From Undaria pinnatifida (lineage: Eukaryota > Sar > Phaeophyceae > Laminariales > Alariaceae): DNA of 64,000 nt. Made by a program: the position numbers and the translations under genes. The stretch covers positions 5,748,386 to 5,812,385 of the forward strand of contig JABAKD010000021.1 in the NCBI GenBank assembly GCA_012845835.1, given 5' to 3'. This document shows positions 45,501-58,024 of this stretch, one piece after another (position 1 is the first letter of the stretch; every line of letters begins with the position of its first letter). A model generated the notes under the pieces. It did not search any database, was not told where the DNA came from, and was given only the letters and a program-made list of their open reading frames with translations.

Positions 45501-48500
45501 AATCAGGACATATCCGAAAACCTACGGCAGACAAAAGTGAGGGGGTGTCATGGTGATGGATAAGAGCGAGGCTGATTAAGAAGATAAGGAAGCGGAGTTT
45601 TTGAAATGTGTACACTATCATTCTGAAGCAGGGAGGTCTCGGAAAAAGTAATTATGAGCCACTCTTTTACATCCACTATGCAGACCGGGAATTGAAAGCT
45701 GCTGCTCGCAGAGCTTTTGTCCACGCTGATTAAATTGTGGGGACGATACCCATTTTGCCCGCAGCCGCCCAGCTGCATACAGCAATGCGCCAAACATGAT
45801 TCACTCCGTGGAGGGCGAGGGGATTCCAGCAGACGTAATGACACGGTGGCGCAGGTGGCAGCAGCGGTTGTACTAATGGCACGAGGTCCGTACGACGCGT
45901 AGAAACAACTGGGGAGGCGGCGGTAAATGGGCCGACTCGCCAGTAGCACCACAGCGCTTGTTGTTGCGCTCGTATTCGGACACAGGTGAAGCCGGATGAA
46001 AGGATACCGGAAACGATGGGGTGGCCCTCCGACCGTCGCAGGATGCACGGAAACGTTCGGCGGAAATCGTGGTGCATAACACGGTTCCTGGCGAGGAGGC
46101 AAGATACGATCTGCCTATGAGCGGTAAGAGTGGGGGTTCAGTCGGTAGTCGTCTCTTCGGAGCGAGCGGAAGAAATTACCCCGCCGTCCGATTGCCCACA
46201 GCAAACATGGTACTATCACTTTGCACAAGCTCCGCCGCCTATGGTAGAGAGGCGAGCGGGCTAGGCAGTCCAGACAGTACACAGACTCGGGATGAGCTAC
46301 CGAGAGAATCACTAGTTCGTAGCAACGAGAAATCGTTGAGTGTGTTGGAGAGTAGTCAAACCATATATGAGTCACTGTACGACGGCAGCGGGGTCATGAG
46401 CGGGCCCGCCTTAATTGATCACTTGAAGTCAGATATACCCCACACGGGTAGTAATTTTAGAGCTCGGGGAGATTGGAATCGGGGAGTGAATGGGGGAGCG
46501 ACATCTGGCTCACCTAGCAAAGATCGTGTGTTTTCCTTGCCGACAGTGGCAAATTATACACTGAACGGTAACGAAAACGGTAATGGTGTCAACACCCGGA
46601 TGAAGGTGCAGCACTACGAGTAAAACAATGTACACACATAGATATTTGGCCGATAATATTTGAGGCAGATGAATGTGTTGATGTATCCAATACGACCTCA
46701 AAAACACTGAGCCTCAATAGGAGTAGTGGTGTTCAGAGCGGATATTTTTTTAACACGGCAGGTATGCCCGACAGTATGCGTGCACGCGAGCCCTCGCACG
46801 ACCAGCGTGATAACGAGCATCCACCTGTCTTCCCACCGTGCCAGGTGGACATCGCAACCGACGAGCGGGCGGACTACCTGCTGGAGTTCACGCGAGCGTT
46901 CGGGGGAAGAGTAAAGCTGGACAGACGGCGACACACGCCTCGAGCGCACATCTTCGGGGGATCCAAAGCCACGCGGACGCATGCCTGCACGGTCCTACTG
47001 GACACCGGGAGCCCGTCCACTATCACTCGAAGCATAGTATGGGAGTGCATGCCGGCGTGTGGGTCTGCGCTACAGAATGGGTGGGCGTTCATGATATCCC
47101 ACTGATCGCATCCAGCAGAGTACGGTCAAACATACAGATGGTAGGGGAAGGGGGAATCGTCTCGGCGGCGGATCGCGCGAAGAAAGCTTGCTTGGCGGTG
47201 CACGCGGACGTAGCAACCGACGACGCCACGACGCACGCTATATTACTCGGGCGTGATGGATGGGTGTATTTCCCGATACGAAAGTACGTGTACATCAATG
47301 AAGAACGAACCATTGTTAGCATTTACCGCGCGCGAACAAAGAAATGCCTTAAATGTTAAATGTTCAAAGTTAATCAGACTGGGTCAACAATGCAGTGGGC
47401 TTGTAAAGCCAAGCAGTAGCATGGCTGTAGTTGCCCGCTTCGCAGGAACGTGGAGCAGAACTCTGAACACTTTGTCATGGGTTAAAATTGATATCACTAA
47501 TACATACTGCACGAAGGCGGCCGACGGGATGTATTACATACGATTCAACAAAGGCTGGTTACCCCGGCAAGCAGTAGTTGAGGCCGGCACCTCAGAAATT
47601 CCTTCCAGGCGCACGGGAGATCAACTCTGTTTAATGCAGCCGGGAATGGAACTGGGAACAGGGGTCGCGCCCCAGATAGGAAGTGACTTATCCAAAGCGC
47701 ACTTCACTTCCACACCTCTAGAAACGGTAAATGCGGTACGCACGCGGGAAACATGGAACCTGAAAAACCTTGCAAGCCCCCTGAGGCAGTTTTAGAGGCC
47801 TTAGACGAGAAGCAACGCGCAGCTTTTATACGTCTGTGGAAGCGAGTGCCACCACACTTGCACGACATTCAATTTGATTTTGATAAGGTGTTAGGACGGC
47901 GATTGTTATCGATACTGTCGGAGACTTGCTGTGTAAATACGAACATCGTTTTCGCGTCACAGTACAGACTTAGGTCACGTCACGGTAGATCTGTTCCGAA
48001 CCCTACAGTGCCCGTAAAGCAGTAACAATACCGCCACTCTCCGGTACTGGCGGTAAAGCTGCAAACTTTTAATCGACAAAATGGTCTCAGCCGGAATCCC
48101 ACGCTAGTCGTACTCGAACTGGAGCTCCCCATTAGTCGTACTATCGAAATCAGACGGTAGAATGAAGACAACGTGCAACTATAAGCGGCTCAACGAACAA
48201 TCAGTTATACCGGTTTTGCCGTTGTCAACGGTAGATGACCCACTAGCTGACCTCGGTGGTGCCCTGGGGTTTAGTACGATGGACATGGTCAGTGTTTTGT
48301 TTCAGTGCTCAATACACGAAGACTCCACCCCCCTGACTGCGGTATGCACTTAATCCACAATATGGGAGCGAACAGTTATGCCGATGGGACTTGCGTTTAG
48401 CCCACGTTGGGTTCAGTCTATCGTGCTCCGCGTGTGCGAGGGTTTGCAGCGGGTACGTTTATTTATTGACGACATCGTCTGTTTATCCAAAATTGGGGGT

Positions 48501-51130
48501 GAACGTGTCAACGATCTCCGGAAGATCTTAGAACGACTCACTAGTTTTAACTTGAAACTAGCACCAAAGAAGGCGCACCTCGGGGGCAAAGTGGTGAAGT
48601 TTTGAGGCCACCGGATAACCGCCGAAGGCATTGCGCCAGACCCCGGAAAAGTAGAAGCATTACTGAAAAACGTCAGCCCGCTACGCGCAGTGATGGGAGC
48701 AGTGAGTTTTTTCTGCCCGAAGTGGCCGCGGAAACCAAAACACGGAATGCACTACTGAAAAAGGGGGCCAGCTTTGAGTTCACCGCGGAACACACTCAGA
48801 TCGTGCAGACCTTGCTAGAACAATTATTAATATCGAGCCGTAGAGTCTTGGCTCTCCAAGACTCTCCCGCGGCAATCTCGGTGGACCGGCCGTTCCAATT
48901 ATTCACGGACGCGTCTGTGGACGGGCTAGGCGCCGTGGTCGAGCGGGAGCAGCATGATGGCACGACTTGCCTGACCTGTATCCTCGGCCGAGCAACGCTT
49001 CCCAACGAAAACAAAAGGAGCGCGACAGAACTTGAGGGTGCCGCCATAGTATGGACCGCAAAGAAGAACCGACAACCGTTCTATACGGTATACCATTCGT
49101 CGTAGTAAGCTACCACCCACCGCTAAAGAACCTTGAGAGCCTCGCAACGAACGTTTACCGCGTACAACGGTGGCATGACCTTAAGAGTGCATACACGTGC
49201 ACGCTGATGTACCCACCAGGTAAAATGAAACGGGAACGCGGACCTCAAGTCTAGATTACCGTTGCCGGCAACAAACGACGCCCTCGACGCTAAGCTATGC
49301 CTGACCGACCCCACGGACATTGACGTTTACTTTATAGGTGCCAGCGGAGTGCAGCCTCGATTATGGGGACGGGCGGGGACATCCTAGGGTGGGCTGGCAA
49401 TGCAGACGGTCGACTATTCTGAGGGCGGGGAGAAAGAACATCAACCGGCGCCACCAACCACGGACGATCATGCGCGCCTTTCGTGGCCGCTGCTACAGAG
49501 GGACCGAAAATGTAAGCAAAGCCACACGAGACCACCGGAGGGTCCGCGAGTTTATGCGGTACCTGACGGCAGCTCCCTGGCCCATCTCGACGAGAGTTTC
49601 GTAGTTTTCCGCCAACTAAGACCCGGCCAATTGTTACACGCATGCCCAATGATCGAGGAGGAAATGGAGCTTCTAGGCTCAAGGTCCAAGAAGGACGTGG
49701 CAGTGATGAATCTAGGGGAAGGAGGCGATAGCGCCGGGGCAGCGGCCGAGACGGGTACAATCGATGATGGGTCGGGGCTACTCGAAATCCCAGAAGAGGA
49801 ATTTAACAGTGAAGCGGCAATCGAGTTTGGAGAACATTTATGCCAGAAACGGTTAAAGATTGGGCGGCGGCACAGATTAAGGATGATTCTGCGCGGGTAA
49901 TGGTGACGTTAGCAAATGGCACCCCGAGCTGCGACATAACCGAGGACGGATCAAACCCAACAGTGGACGTGAAGGAAGTGAAACGGTTAGTAGCGCAAGG
50001 TGAACTAATGGAACTTCCCAACTCCGAAACACTGCTTGTCCTGCGTCCGTCGCGTGTCCCCGCGGATCGTTCGAACAGCCACCCCGGACAATACGAGAGG
50101 TTGCTGGGGAACGGGCCAGTGCGGACTTACGTGCCGCCGCTGCTGAGATCTGGGGCGATGGACTGTGCGCACCAGAAGGCAGTACACTTGGGCGAAAAGG
50201 TTAATCTGGGACTGTTACAGCGATTATATTGGTGGATTGATATGGCTGAGAGCGTAAAGTGGTAGATTCGAAGATGATATACTTGCGAGGCCAGAAAAAG
50301 AACGAGGCAAACCGTGCGTTGGCCACTGATATCCCTTCCCTCGGTGAACAGACCAGGACAGATGGTAGCTTTCGATCTGTTGGGACCCTTGCCGACCACG
50401 GCTAAATATAATGCATACGTGTTCCTAGTGGTATCAAATACTCGGAGATCCCACCCTTGTTCCACCTGACGACTAACGCCGTGACCGCAGAGCTAGACAC
50501 ATACCGCGTCACGCACCGAAAACTAAGCAAACACCGACTAATGAGAGGGCTGGGCGGCAAAATTGCGGTGTAATGTGACACATACTGGAATGAGCTAGAG
50601 CGCGCCACATGGGAGCGCGACGAGGATTAAACGCACTACGGGAACTTGGTGATGAGATACTGAGCGGGAGAACCCGTGCAAGTCAGAGGGGACAACACGA
50701 AATATCGCCGGTACAGAGTCCAAGTAGCTTCTAAGCAAGCTATTGCCCGAGAAAAAGGCGAGAGACGTGTACGAATCGGGTACATGGTGTGCTGTGACGT
50801 CCGAGCGCGGCCGAGTCTGTTTTCACCTGACGTCGTTGGTTCGTATATCTACATCAAGACACCCCACGCAAAATGCCAGCTGGCGCGATTGGTGGGACTA
50901 GCGAAGGACGGGGAGAGGCAAAAGTCTACCGCTTACCATGAAGATGATAGACCTGGGGAAGCAACACAGCGTACATTAACCGAAGGGGACACGAACAACC
51001 GTTTGCGAGGAGCGATGGTCTTCGTGCTGGCACGTGCATTAGCTAACGCCGAGTCCGAAGAACTACGCAGCATCGTTGGAGTAGAGGTGTCGCGGGGGGA
51101 GTCGGCGATTGCAGACAGCGGGACATGACC
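42527..51130 (+). mobile_element. Broken Ty3/gypsy-type LTR retrotransposon fossil
   Basis: The parts appear in family order. A gag-like region (about 42527-46620) includes a charged, possibly coiled segment near 43430-43560 and a Gly/Arg-rich nucleic-acid-binding-like stretch near 44330-44600. Protease follows (46985-47290; LLDTGS and ILLGRD motifs), then reverse transcriptase (about 47750-48610; FIDDIV). RNase H (about 48860-49080; FTDAS) and integrase (about 50090-50450; His/His zinc-binding start and a DLLGPLP core start) complete the set. The protease-RT-RNase H-integrase order is that of Ty3/gypsy elements. The copy is broken at many points, roughly ten, and no pol-length frame remains. 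Paired LTRs could not be identified, so its ends are uncertain and it looks old. That the gag-like region belongs to the same copy is inference. Confidence 0.82.
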
Positions 51131-51284
51131 ATGCTGCAGGTTAACTTCGGTGGGGGGCGGGAGGTTGCAATATCAGCAGATATAGGGGCGGGGTTGGAGG
51201 TCAGCGTAGCAGGACACGCCAGGCTACTGGTTAACTTCATGGGAGGGGGGGACGGATCGCAATCAAGCAATCAGGGTACACACA
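51131..51284. other. G-rich sequence after the fossil element
   Basis: A Gly-rich frame (51125-51328) without motif. Possibly 3' non-coding sequence of the retroelement. Confidence 0.35.
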
Positions 51285-51775
51285 ATGTTAGTCTACGAAA
51301 ATTGCAATACATAATGGGATGTGTATAATTTTTGCATGCTGCTTTTAGGGCAGGGTTTGGCACGGTCGTCCAGTTGTCCCTGCGATACGCAACCTCACGT
51401 ACGAGAGTTGTCTCGCCACACGCCCTTTATAAGGCAACCGTGGACCAGGGTGGGCGTTCAGCAGATTTGTTTTTTCTTCTTCCGGGGTTTGGCGTTACGC
51501 ACTCGGGGTATGCCGAAGGCAGTATTTTGGCTCTACGAAAATTGTAGCACAATTAACGGGGTATTGTTCGGGGAGGGTTGCTGCGTTTATCGGGCGGGTT
51601 TTGCGAGTGGTACTGTAGTGATGTAGCCCCTGCGAAACACAATCTCATATACGAGAGTTGTTCCACTGCACGCCCTCTATATGGCGACGGTGGATCTTTG
51701 TGAGCTATTGTGGTGGGATTGGGTTTCTGTACAATTGCGAGTCAGTTGCGATTTCGGGACTGGGGGATGGGTCAG
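51285..51775 (+). repeat. ~245-bp tandem duplication
   Basis: CTACGAAAATTG occurs near 51293 and 51533. CGAGAGTTGT followed by an ACACGCCCT or GCACGCCCT word and an AAC.CACGTA or AATCTCATA word is near 51401 and 51650. The two units are moderately diverged. It may be the 3' end of the fossil retroelement. Confidence 0.75.
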
Positions 51776-52374
51776 TCTCCAGTAAGCAGACCATGGCCAC
51801 CGGGGGCTATATAGAGACTGACGCTGGGCCGACGCGGTTAGAGAAGATAACGTGTGCTGTCGTATGACTACCTGTGTAGGACCAGACACAGCGGTAAAGC
51901 AAGTAGAGACGACTTCATAGCGTAGCGTAGAAGACTACTACGAGGGGCATATTGGTTAACAATCATAGCAGTCATCGTAGAAGAACATACTGCTGTAGTT
52001 AAGTGATGATTAAGTGCGGACATAGGCAGATATTTGCGGAGATACTCAAGCCCCATTACTTAAGGGATTATAAAGCATATAATACGTGCAAGCAATAGCT
52101 GACAGCGGGTAGATAATACGGTCAATCATCGTACGGGAACATAGTAGTAGCACATCCCCAGCAGATAGACGTAGATAGTGGGGAGCGACACGAGCCCCGC
52201 CATATCAGTGCTTGTTTTCCGCCTTGGTCCACGAGGACGAGGATACTAAAACACCTTTTCTACTTTTTTCATCTCCTTGAACGGAACTACAGTGACTGCC
52301 TACGTCGTTCCGAACCAACTAAACATCTGAAGGCGCCCCCATCAGTCTCAACGGCGAACGAGACTACAAAGATC
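51776..52374. other. No gene seen
   Basis: Short frames only. Several CATCGTA/GTAGTAG words but no definable repeat. Confidence 0.5.
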
Positions 52375-52595
52375 TAATATCCCAGGACCACGTCCTTCAA
52401 CACTCCGCCCTCCCCTCACCGGTTATTCGACTTACAGGATTAACTCGATAAACTAATGAATTTCCTTCCACAGCTGTGAGATTTTGTCCCCGTCAAAAAC
52501 GAGTTTTATAGTTTCCGCGCACAGACTGACTGACGTCACCCTGTTGACCCTGATAGCTACACAGTAGTTGCAAGGGGAATCGCCGACGTATATCC
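52375..52595 (-). repeat. R1 repeat, copy 3, tail half (split by LINE)
   Basis: The reverse complement of the second half of R1: G-rich tail, TTCCTTCCACAGCTGTGAG, CACAGACTGACTGAC, CCCTGTTGACCCTGATAGCT, CGCCGACGTATATCC. The repeat breaks off after ATCC (52592-52595) and resumes at 56947. Confidence 0.88.
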
Positions 52596-52989
52596 CTGCC
52601 AGCGACAAGGTAAAAAAGTTCATCGCGGATTTTTCTAATGCAGCAGTGTTGCCTGCGGACGCAGTGTCGCATCACCGCCGCCGAAAGCGTGGGGCGCATA
52701 TCGAACTGAGAAGAGAGGATCGAACCCATGTGAGTAAGCACCAAAGTCGGGAAGGAGATGGATGTGGTGTGTCGGGGCTGCTTCCCCCTTCACGTTGGCA
52801 CTTATGCAAGAGCTGGGCTGGTCGAAGGGAGACGAAGTGGGGAAAATACTCTGCCTGTGAAAAACGGACGGTGGAATGCGGGAAATCTGATGCTCAGAAG
52901 AAGAGGAGGAGACGCAGGAGGATTCGAATAACTGCTTACGAAATTCGCACATTTGCAAGGGCTAGGTCGAGAGCAGGGGAACTCGTGAA

Positions 52990-53689
52990 GGGTGAGTACA
53001 ATGTTCGCACACTTGATTTTTTGGGCACGAACGGCATAGGCGACGCCAAGGAGATACAGAAGACTTGCGAGGACGCAGGATGAGGTATCATAGGTTTGCA
53101 GGAGGTGAGGCGTAGTGGGCAAAGTGCTCTTACAGCGGCGGGGTACGTTTTGGTTTGCTCAGGAGCAAACGGAGGAAAGTACAAAAAGAAGGGGAACCAC
53201 GCGGTAGGCTTAACTGTTAGAGAGTCTTTCGCGGCAGGGATGGATAAGCCCGACGTAGCGGTTGAGTGCATCAGTGCTAGATTGATGAAGGTTCGCATTC
53301 AACGCGAAGAAAAATCTAACGGTGTGTCTTTTTTTGTAGGCTATGCTCCCACTCTCGACAAAAGCACCAGCAAAACAGATTACCATTGTAGTTCACCTGA
53401 CGAGGTGGTCAAGGGGGGACCCAGTAGAGACCACCTCTTTGTCTTCATGGATTCAAATACTTGTACACGCATGAGAATGATCGAGTGGACCGACAGCAAG
53501 GTATTGGGTGCATACAGACGTGAAGAGCTGAACGACAACGGAGAGCGACTATTGGCTCACGCAGCTAATAACAAACTCGCCCTCCTCAACACGTATTTTG
53601 ATACACGTTCTCGTGGTATATCGTACACGTTCCAGAACCCTAACCGAGAAAAGGCCCAGTACAGGCTTGACTACACACTGACCCATTAA
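52990..53689 (+). pseudogene. LINE endonuclease domain
   Basis: One frame carries YNVRTLD, GLQEVR (catalytic Glu), a VFMDSNT motif, FQNPN near the end and RLDYTLTH, the usual order for the APE endonuclease that nicks target DNA. An in-frame TGA at 53081-53083, between the YNVRTLD and GLQEVR motifs, interrupts it. The frame ends at TAA 53687-53689, before the RT. Length between motifs is normal for the family. Confidence 0.85.
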
Positions 53690-54516
53690 GTGGATAGACG
53701 ATTGTCACGTAATATCACCGTTCGAACCCCACCCATGAAGAACGCTGATTCGGACAACAACCTCGTGATGATAAATATTCGCCTTTGGGCCGCATCGCAC
53801 CAAATCGTCCAAAGATATTTTTGAAAAACCGGCGAGTTACTGATCTACCAAGATTAATGACGGACACGCATCTACGGATAAATTTTCAAAACGAAATGAC
53901 CGCCAAGCTTGCCTCTCCGACACCCGGTACTAATGCCGGAAGTGTTTATGACATGGATTCATTACTGACCGAGCCGCTACTGTAATATGCGGCCGACATA
54001 GCGCCCCCAATTCGGCACAAACAAGTACCGAGGGGCTGGTTGCGACCGAGGAGACGAGAGCGGAGTTGAACGCATGATGACAGGACAGGGAAGACGCGAG
54101 GAAACGGGTCCGTTCAGCTCCAAACAATCGTGGTCTACGGGAAGCCATAAAGGTGACCACCAAACAACTGAAACGCACGCGGGCGGTAGCTGTTCAGAGG
54201 TTCTTCGAAGATTACCTTAGCCAACACGAAGGCGTATCCCAGAAGGTGATCGATCTGGCTTCTACAAACACCTCAAGAGGATAGATGTGGGAGGGAAGAG
54301 GACGTTTACCTCGCAGAACATCAAGGACGAGGAAGGTCGACTGCTGCGGGATAGTGCCCTCATACGCGAGCGGTGGGTGAGGTGGTTTCACAAACTGCTC
54401 AACACCAAGTCGCCGACCCTTGATCCGGGCAATGTGGGCGAGCTTAAGCAGTAGCCACCGTGCAGACCCTGGACGATGTCCCGCCTAGGTACAAAGTATA
54501 GGAGGCGATCCGTGCG

Positions 54517-55470
54517 TTGGTTAACCGAAAGGCGCTAGGGCCAGATGGTATGCCGGCCGAGCTCTTGAAGGTTTTGGCCGACGAAAGAGAATTCAACACC
54601 CTCGGAAACTTTCACGATACCATCGTCGCTGTGTGGAGGGGAGGAGGCGTACCGCAACAACAGAAAGATGCAACGATTAAGGTGCTTCACAAGAAGAAAT
54701 ATCGGACTGAGTGCGGCAGTTATCGGGGCATCTCACTCGAGGCTCACGCCGGCAAAGTACTCCTCAAAGTAATCGCTGGTCGCCTGAGTGGCTATTGCGA
54801 ACGCGAGAATATTCTGCCAGAGAAACAGTATCGGTTCAGAACCCAACAGTCGACGGTTGACATGTTGTTCGTAGTACGACGACCGCAGGAACTGGCGCGG
54901 AAGAAGGACACCCCCTTGTACTTGTGCTGCATCGACCTCACCGATGAATACGACTCCGTCGACCGAACCCTTCTGTTGGATGTCCTTGCTCGTTTTGGCG
55001 TGCCACCAAGAATGCTCGCCATCATCCGCCAATTCCACCACGGTATGCCAGCATTCGTGCGGCTAGACAATGGAGAGTGCTCGGATAAGTTCGACGTGGA
55101 GCAAGGTCTCAGGTAATGATGCGTGGTCGCGCCTCTGCTGTTCGACATGTTTTTCATGGCGGTACTGCGTGTTGCCGAGAAACGCTTCCTCGCTGATGCA
55201 GCCATCGCGGACAACATGGTGCAGCTCTAACGAAAGGAGAACGGCAAGAATAAGAGCACTACCAAGTCGACATGCGGAGGAGCAAGGAGGGGGAGGAGGT
55301 GCAGAAAGGTTGGGACATGCGGGACGCGAACGATGCGGGCATCGTATCACGATCATCAGAAGGGCTGGAGAGGATGATGACATTGATCGTGACTGCGTGC
55401 TCGTCGTTCGGGCTTACGGTCTCCGTGGCAAAAACAGAGATAATGTGCCTAGAAAATAAAGGCGGGTGAA
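54517..55470 (+). pseudogene. LINE reverse transcriptase domain, inactivated
   Basis: The main open part (54517-55116) contains [18 protein letters not shown], an [12 protein letters not shown] stretch and [12 protein letters not shown] (motif A). It stops just after VEQGLR (motif B region). The next segment continues in another frame. At about 55327-55340 the sequence corresponding to the catalytic YADD box reads D-A-N-D before AGIVSRSSEG. The tyrosine and the first aspartate are therefore lost, and the enzyme would be inactive even with an open frame. FGLTVSVAKTEIMCL (55408-55452) follows, as expected. Confidence 0.87.
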
Positions 55471-55619
55471 AGGTGTCCTTCACAGTTAATGCAGCCGGCC
55501 AGGTATGCAAACAAACAATCAAGTTTGTGTACTTGGGCGGGGCTATCACCGCAGACAAAATTTTAGCATGCAAATAACGGGGCGTTTACAGAGGGCCTGG
55601 GCGTGCTTCCAGCGGTAGA

Positions 55620-56010
55620 AGATGCAAATCAATGATCGCTCGGGTGTGTGCTTACGGGTGATGGTGCGGTTGCTGAAAGCTGAGGTTGTCGAGAAACTGC
55701 TTTTCGGTTGCATGACGTGGAGCGCGATGAAGGCTGTTTACGACAGGCTACGACGGGTTCACCACTCCATCCTCCTCCGACGCCTTGGATGGCGGAAACG
55801 CAAGCGCGACGACCACACATTATCATACGCCGACGCGCTTGCCATGACAGCTTCTGACAGGATAGGAGCGATAGTGCGCATACGTAGGGTATTGCTTGCG
55901 GGATTCGTAGCACGCATGGGGGAGGATCGTCTGCCACAGAGGGTGATGTTTGGGCGGCTAAAGGCTACTCAGGGGGGCAAGAGAAAGCCTGGATGGATCA
56001 TCTGAATGAG
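55620..56010 (+). pseudogene. LINE C-terminal region
   Basis: A frame of about 127 codons with LKAEVVEKLLFGCMTWS, a VHHSILLRRLGWR stretch, LSYADAL and FVARMGEDRLPQRVMFG. This is the conserved tail that follows the RT in RTE-like and related LINEs. Its function in the family is not well defined. It lies downstream of a frame change relative to the RT segment. Confidence 0.8.
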
Positions 56011-56946
56011 GATGTGTCGATGTTTGAAATGAAGTTCCAAGGGTGGCGAAATGCTCAGAAGACTGGTAGATGGTTTCGACGAGTAGAGTAGAGGGCAGAG
56101 TTATTCATGCGAAATTGGCATGAAACGGGGAGACGCATGGCTGCAGGGCGACGCGCAAAGGCTGCGGCAACCCCATCCACCGTCGGCATCTCTAAGCAGC
56201 CGGGGGGGGGAGGGGGGGGGAGGGAAGGGGGGCGGGGGGCGGGAAGGGGGGGCCTCATGCCGAAGAGACTGAAGTCTGGGTTTGGCCATCATCGTCTTGA
56301 CATTTGTTGGCCTTCCAATGTCCGTCACACGACAGCGTGAGACCGCCCTGACTTCTTCGCTACGATGCGGCCTCTCCCCAGTGCCATTGAGATATGCACT
56401 TGATACCGTGTATGAGCGCAATGCCGTCTTTAGTACGTTCCTAGGGTCCGCTAGTATGACATAATATTTTTCTCTTTCCTTGCCTTGCTTCCTTGCTTTT
56501 CTTGTCTTTCTGTCCCTTCCTTTGCTTTTTCGCTTATTTTCGCTTGCCCCTCTTGTATTTCCTTTCCTTTATCTCCTTTTCTTTTCTGTGTATTTTTTTT
56601 CTCTAATTGACTTGCATCTGTCGTGCGTATGCGAAGTGATAGATACTACGTGTATTATATACGAGGTAGTAGTCTTTCTTGGGTGGCAAGCCGTAAAGTC
56701 GGTTTTTCCAAGCGCGAGTAATTAGATGAATGCACCGGTATGGACATGGCACATCGTAGACTGACTCCCGATTTCACTTTAATATGTTTATGGTGGAGGC
56801 ATGATTTGCGTCAGCCGTGATATATGCTTGTACCACCTTCGATTGTTTGTGTTTTTCCTTGGGGTGGTCCTCAGGTCCAGAGTGACTGGAGCCTGTCCCG
56901 TGTGCACGGAATTGATTGTGCGAGTTTGTGTTAGAAGAACAACAAC

Positions 56947-57046
56947 ATCCTTAATCAGGACACACAACTCGTAATACGTGCCATCGGAGTATCACACACA
57001 GCTTGCGAAGATGAGTTTCGACAAATCTCCAATCTCACAGCTGGAG
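56947..57046 (-). repeat. R1 repeat, copy 3, head half
   Basis: ATCCTTAATCAGGACAC through GAGTATCACACACAGCTTGC to CTCACAGCTGGAG is the reverse complement of the first third of R1. With 52375-52595 it makes one continuous R1 copy interrupted by the LINE. Confidence 0.9.
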
Positions 57047-57081
57047 AAAATTTCTATTAATAGAACAACATGAAAAATGAA

Positions 57082-57440
57082 AATACACTCCAGCTGTGGG
57101 GTCGAATATTTTGTCGAAACTCATTTTTGCAAGCTGTGTGTGATACTCCGATTGCGCGTATTACGGGTTGTGTGTCCTCATTGAAGATATAGGTCGGCGA
57201 CTCCCCTTCCAACTACAGTGTAGCTGTCAGGGTCAACAGGGTGATGTTAGTCAGTCTGTGCGCGAAAACTATAAAACCTGTTTTTGATGGGGACGTGATC
57301 TGACAGCTGTGGAAGGAAATGCATCCGTTTATCAAGCTAATCCTGTAAGTTGAATAACCGATGATGGGAGGGCGGAGTTTTGAAGGACGCGAGGGCCTGG
57401 TTTTGATCAGGAGAGCGAGGGGGCGGGACTGGTGGAGCAG
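57082..57440 (+). repeat. Dispersed repeat family R1, copy 4
   Basis: A full-length forward copy, head-to-head with copy 3 and 35 bp away. The two form an inverted repeat with arms of about 300 bp (LINE excluded). Ends in GATCAGGAG and a G-rich tail. Confidence 0.9.
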
Positions 57441-58024
57441 CTCAATCTGTGCGTGGAAACTATATTTTTATCATATGCATTATGCGCAGAAAAATCTGTT
57501 CCTGCGGAGAAGGAGTAAAACGTTCCATATTATATTTTCTGGCTCTTCGCGTTTATTTTGAATTCAGCTAAACTCCTGGAAACCCTCAACATGGAGGCGG
57601 GAGGGAGTAGAGCATCATCCCCTACCTGCTGTACAGGGAACGCTCAAGTTTTGGCCAATACAATACCGGCTACGGTTTTAGAGAGGGAAGTTTCAACCCG
57701 GCAATTTTCTCTCAAATCGGGACCTCTGTTACCGTATTGGCTACGATGTAAGAGAATATTCTCTTAAACCGAATCTCGATATAAGAGAATATTTCTTGAA
57801 TATCGTAGGCAATACGAGCGGCCGTGGAAGATGGATGCTCTCGTCCCAACTAACTGCCGCACAGTTCATAGAGAGCGTATTACTCATGTCACACAACGGA
57901 TTCCGCGTGCCCATCTTGAGCTAGCTCAAATCACCACTGTTCAGTCTGTTGGTTGCCGAGCAGCATGGACCCACCTCAATGCACGTGGTATACTCTTGGA
58001 ACCCGTGGTGGGGACGTAGTCACA
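57441..58024. other. No gene seen
   Basis: An AAGAGAATATT(C/T) word is repeated near 57751 and 57783. Otherwise short frames only. Confidence 0.5.

Larger units (their letters stand above)
52596..56946 (+). mobile_element. APE-type LINE (RTE-like), 4.35 kb, degraded
   Basis: A non-LTR retrotransposon inserted into an R1 repeat. ATCC lies directly before it (52592-52595) and after it (56947-56950), as a target duplication, and its 3' end is an AAC-repeat tail (AGAACAACAAC). The order is 5' region (52596-52960), apurinic endonuclease (52990-53689), reverse transcriptase (54500-55470), a C-terminal region (55620-56010) and a long 3' untranslated part with G-rich and T-rich tracts. The wording of the RT and C-terminal regions fits RTE-like elements. 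Several stops and frameshifts separate the domains, so it cannot move on its own. The boundary evidence makes the ends unusually well defined. Confidence 0.88.

Noticed and set aside
42475-46102. Minus-strand frames opposite the gag-like region
   Set aside because: They are shadows of the forward frames of the retroelement fossil and contain no independent motif.
52700-52760. tRNA-like GGGTTCGATCC word in the LINE 5' region
   Set aside because: Only a B-box match; no cloverleaf and no box A at proper distance.
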